Assembly (NCBI GenBank): GCA_937980645.1
Contig: CALJPQ010000009.1
Location: 242,018-306,017 of the forward strand
Source of the DNA: an uncultured Saprospiraceae bacterium
Lineage (GTDB): Bacteria > Bacteroidota > Bacteroidia > Chitinophagales > Saprospiraceae
Direction of reading: 5' to 3'
Length of the DNA: 64,000 nt
Shown here: in pieces, positions 61,695 to 64,000 of the stretch
Layout of the letters: every line of letters starts with the position of its first letter
Numbering within the stretch: the stretch's first letter is position 1
Notes under the pieces: generated by a model
What the model was told of the DNA's origin: nothing
Seen by the model: only the letters and a program-made list of their open reading frames with translations
Database searches by the model: none
Made by a program: the position numbers and the translations under genes

Positions 61695-63209
61695 TTAAAA
61701 CCGGTAAAACGCTACGGGCATGTTGTCGTCGAAGGCACCGGTAAGCACCGGGTTCTGGACGTTGGCCGTGTATTCGCGCACTTTTGCACGCACGTAGCCG
61801 TACAACTCGCGAATGGTAATAATGTTGTCGCCGTTGGCATTGGCTTCGCCTCGCATGCCACGCAATAAGTAATAGGTGAACACCCCCTGGCGCAAGCCGT
61901 GGTCTTCCAGTGAGAGTTCTTCGCCTTTAGAAGACATGAGCAGGGCGATGCCTCCTGTGGACTCTTCAAAGGCCTGATAGTAGCGGCTGAGCGACACTGG
62001 TGCAGGCCCTTTGGCCGCCAGTCCGTAATTGAGCGTACCGCTGTGGCAGGCGTCGGCGATGCAAAGTTTGTGCTTGGCCTGGCTTTGCAGCAGGATTTGC
62101 TTGATTTCCTCGTGGCGTAGTTTGTTATTGAAACCGTCGTAGTCCACAGGCAGGAAGCAGCCTTCGAGGCCATGCCCACTGAAGAAGAAGAGAATGACGT
62201 CGTTTTTGTCGGCCTTGAGGAAGTACTGGCGCATGGCGCGCAGGATGTTTTCGCGCGTAGCGTTTTCGTCCACGAGCACGACGATCTGGTCGTCGGGCAA
62301 AGCGCCGCCTTCAGGGCTTTTCAGGAAAGAGTAAAAGCGGTAGGCGTCATCGTCGGTGTAGCGCAGCGAGGGCATGGCGGTGTAGCGCCCTACACCTACC
62401 ACGACGGCATAAATCTTGACACCCTGGGTGGCCTCCACCCGCACAGGGTTGTTGGGCAAGACCTCTTCTGAGGTTAGCTCGTGCATGACGTGGCCGTTGA
62501 CCCACACGGCGCCAGTAGCGCGGCGGCCTGAATAGAGCACGCCCTGCCCGTTCGGGGCGCCATTGGCCCATTGGCCTTCGTAGCGGTCGCCGCTGGCGTA
62601 GTAGCAGATGCCTTTGCCCAATGGAACGCCATTTTGAAACTCCCCTATCCAGCGCGAGCCGTCGGGGTAGTCGTAGTAGCCCGTTCCACTGCGGCAGAAG
62701 GTGGTGTTGCAGTTGCGCAGGCCAGCGATGTTGTTGCGACCGCTGTTGTTCGCGGTATTGGCCGTAGCTGAAGAGGTGTTCGTTGAGGTATTGGTAGCGC
62801 CATTCGCAGGCGGAGCAGTATTGCTGACCCGCGTCTGGAGTTTGCCGGCTACCCAAAGCCCTTCTTCTACCTGGCCATTTCGATGTACTAACCGCCCCTG
62901 GCCATTCTTCTTATTCTCTTTCCAGCTACCGGTATAGTAAGCGTTATCGGGGTAATACATGGTACCCTGACCGTCAAACTTACCAAATTTGAATTCGCCT
63001 TCGTAGCGCTCTTTGGAGGCAAAGTAGTACGTCCCTTGCCCATGCGGCTGGCCGGCTTGCCATTTTCCGACGTAGCGGTCGCCGTTTTTAAACACGTAGG
63101 TGCCTACACCATTGAAGCAATCGCCCTGGACGCATTGGGCAGACAGATTTTGGGACATGCCCATCAACAGGGCAAGCGGCGGGAGGATGAACAAAATAAG
63201 ACCCTTCAT
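61695..63209 (-). CDS. Secreted MORN-repeat caspase-like peptidase (C14 family)
   Basis: 504 residues. Signal peptide (about 1-24, ending NLSAQ). MORN repeats at about 34-125 (YVGKWQAGQPHGQGTYYF, YEGEFKFGKFDGQGTMYY and YYTGSWKENKKNGQGRL) and again at 176-236 (WIGEFQNGVPLGKGICYY, YEGQWANGAPNGQGVLY), split by an Asn/Thr/Ala-rich linker (about 130-160). The caspase/metacaspase domain covers about 260-504, with the dyad His346 in FFFSGHGLEGCFLPVDY and Cys388 in LCIADACHSGTL. It is likely a periplasmic or surface cysteine protease. First gene of the seven-gene minus-strand run. Confidence 0.9.
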   Translation of the reverse strand: MKGLILFILPPLALLMGMSQNLSAQCVQGDCFNGVGTYVFKNGDRYVGKWQAGQPHGQGTYYFASKERYEGEFKFGKFDGQGTMYYPDNAYYTGSWKENKKNGQGRLVHRNGQVEEGLWVAGKLQTRVSNTAPPANGATNTSTNTSSATANTANNSGRNNIAGLRNCNTTFCRSGTGYYDYPDGSRWIGEFQNGVPLGKGICYYASGDRYEGQWANGAPNGQGVLYSGRRATGAVWVNGHVMHELTSEEVLPNNPVRVEATQGVKIYAVVVGVGRYTAMPSLRYTDDDAYRFYSFLKSPEGGALPDDQIVVLVDENATRENILRAMRQYFLKADKNDVILFFFSGHGLEGCFLPVDYDGFNNKLRHEEIKQILLQSQAKHKLCIADACHSGTLNYGLAAKGPAPVSLSRYYQAFEESTGGIALLMSSKGEELSLEDHGLRQGVFTYYLLRGMRGEANANGDNIITIRELYGYVRAKVREYTANVQNPVLTGAFDDNMPVAFYRF

Positions 63210-63410
63210 AGGAGTGCGATTTTGGATGGGTGGTTAAAACGAATGTTAAAACGTAAGAAGGGTGCAAATACTGTTAAGCAAAGATTAAAGGCCATGCACC
63301 TGGGCCTCGAGGTGCGAAGGTCGTAAAAGCGTTTGAGCCGACACGTGTACGGGAAACATTGCTGTTTTTCCGAATACTGTGCCAGATGCGCTACGTAGTG
63401 CCTTGCGCTG

Positions 63411-63418
63411 TACCTTTG
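63411..63418 (+). promoter_or_regulatory. -7 promoter element TACCTTTG for the DUF4920 gene
   Basis: Exact TAnnTTTG match 56 bases before the ATG at 63475. Confidence 0.7.
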
Positions 63419-63474
63419 CATTCGGCTAAGGAACACCTTTATCACTGATTTTCAAATTTTTAAACAAGCAAGCC

Positions 63475-63972
63475 ATGCTCAAAAAAATTCTTTTTTTCGC
63501 ACCTGTTGTCGCGTTGCTTTCGGCGTGTGGGCAGCAACCTTCCAACTCGGGCAATGCCCAGGCGCCTGAAGTGGAGCAAAGCTTTGGCGCTCCGACCACG
63601 CCGGACGGCGCTATTCCTTACACAGAACTGGCCGCGCGAATGGGCGATCGGGACTCCTTGCCCGTCAAAATCATCGGTCGCGTGGGTGAAGTCTGCCAGA
63701 AGAAAGGCTGTTGGATGACCATTGTCGCCGAGAGCACCGACCTGCCCGAGATGCGCGTAACGTTCAAGGACTACGCATTCTTCATGCCCAAAGACCTGGC
63801 TGGCAAGCGCGTGGTTATTGACGGCTTCGCGTACATTTCTGAAACCTCCGTGGAGGAGCTGCGCCACTATGCCGAGGATGCTGGCAAGTCGCCCGACGAG
63901 ATTGCCGGCATTACCGAGCCGCTTCGCGAAGTGGCCTTTGAGGCCGCCGGAGTACTGGTGTTGAAAAATTAA
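63475..63972 (+). CDS. DUF4920-domain lipoprotein
   Basis: 165 residues. Signal peptide with lipobox LSAC (Cys18), then an OB-like DUF4920 domain: FGAPTTPDGAIPYTELAARM, VKIIGRVGEVCQKKGCWMTI (a Cys-x4-Cys pair) and MRVTFKDYAFFMPKDLAGKR. The family is common in Bacteroidota and of unknown function; the Cys pair may bind metal. Monocistronic as far as the window shows. Confidence 0.87.
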   Translation: MLKKILFFAPVVALLSACGQQPSNSGNAQAPEVEQSFGAPTTPDGAIPYTELAARMGDRDSLPVKIIGRVGEVCQKKGCWMTIVAESTDLPEMRVTFKDYAFFMPKDLAGKRVVIDGFAYISETSVEELRHYAEDAGKSPDEIAGITEPLREVAFEAAGVLVLKN

Positions 63973-64000
63973 GGGCTTATTGACCTACTTAACGCCCTTT

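Overview
The window is a piece of a Bacteroidota chromosome, probably a Saprospiria- or Chitinophagia-like environmental member; the class is a guess. The phylum call rests on a gliding/type IX gene (gldD), a type IX sorting domain on a subtilase, a TonB receptor with a CarboxypepD-like plug extension, a DUF3276 protein, DUF4286 and DUF4920 proteins, two MbnP-like lipoproteins, and some twenty promoters with the Bacteroidota -7 motif TAnnTTTG just upstream of starts. Most genes lack Shine-Dalgarno sequences. Coding density is high and no phage, IS element, CRISPR array or rRNA was seen. One tRNA (CAU anticodon) is present.

Layout. 0-5 kb: end of a TPM-domain protein, a sugar-nucleotidyltransferase, then a manganese/iron module (DtxR/MntR regulator and Nramp transporter fused to a universal stress domain) behind a perfect operator palindrome. 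5-17.8 kb: housekeeping genes: nadA, a minus-strand cluster of DHH phosphodiesterase, FKBP isomerase and prfB with its programmed frameshift, ndk, 4-hydroxyphenylpyruvate dioxygenase, a DMT exporter, glutathione peroxidase, DNA polymerase III delta prime, a RicT-like PSP1 protein and lipoamide dehydrogenase. 17.8-26 kb: an OmpA/helix-hairpin-helix pair, a broken glucosaminidase gene with two lesions, a beta-lactamase-fold hydrolase, an amidohydrolase lipoprotein, DUF3276, gldD, an unknown secreted protein, TerC. 26.7-33.7 kb: DnaQ-like exonuclease, an MbnP-MbnP-diheme peroxidase locus, fumarylacetoacetase, YgjP-like protease, CutA, a thioredoxin-like protein. 33.6-43.5 kb: selD, TonB receptor, FGE-sulfatase-domain protein, DsbD, dicarboxylate/amino acid symporter, tRNA, CDP-glucose 4,6-dehydratase. 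43.5-48 kb: class Ia ribonucleotide reductase (nrdB, a DUF1508 gene, nrdA) behind DnaA boxes, a promoter and an attenuator-like terminator. 48-55.7 kb: M16 protease, type IX-secreted subtilase with a Glu at the catalytic Asp position, HEIGH metalloprotease lipoprotein, SDR enzyme. 55.7-63.2 kb: seven minus-strand genes linking a secreted MORN-repeat caspase, a TPR/membrane protein, a two-component pair, a rhodanese lipoprotein, an SGNH esterase and an EAD11-TM-TPR protein. The window ends with a DUF4920 lipoprotein.

How genes fit together: MntR, the Nramp transporter and possibly TerC point to metal homeostasis; hppD and fahA are two steps of tyrosine breakdown at separate loci; the MbnP/MbnH-like genes suggest a periplasmic copper-binding system matured by a diheme enzyme; the nrd leader links nucleotide supply to replication control. 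The two observations most worth following up are the caspase/two-component/EAD11 gene run and the nrd leader. All family assignments come from motifs read by eye; no database search was run.
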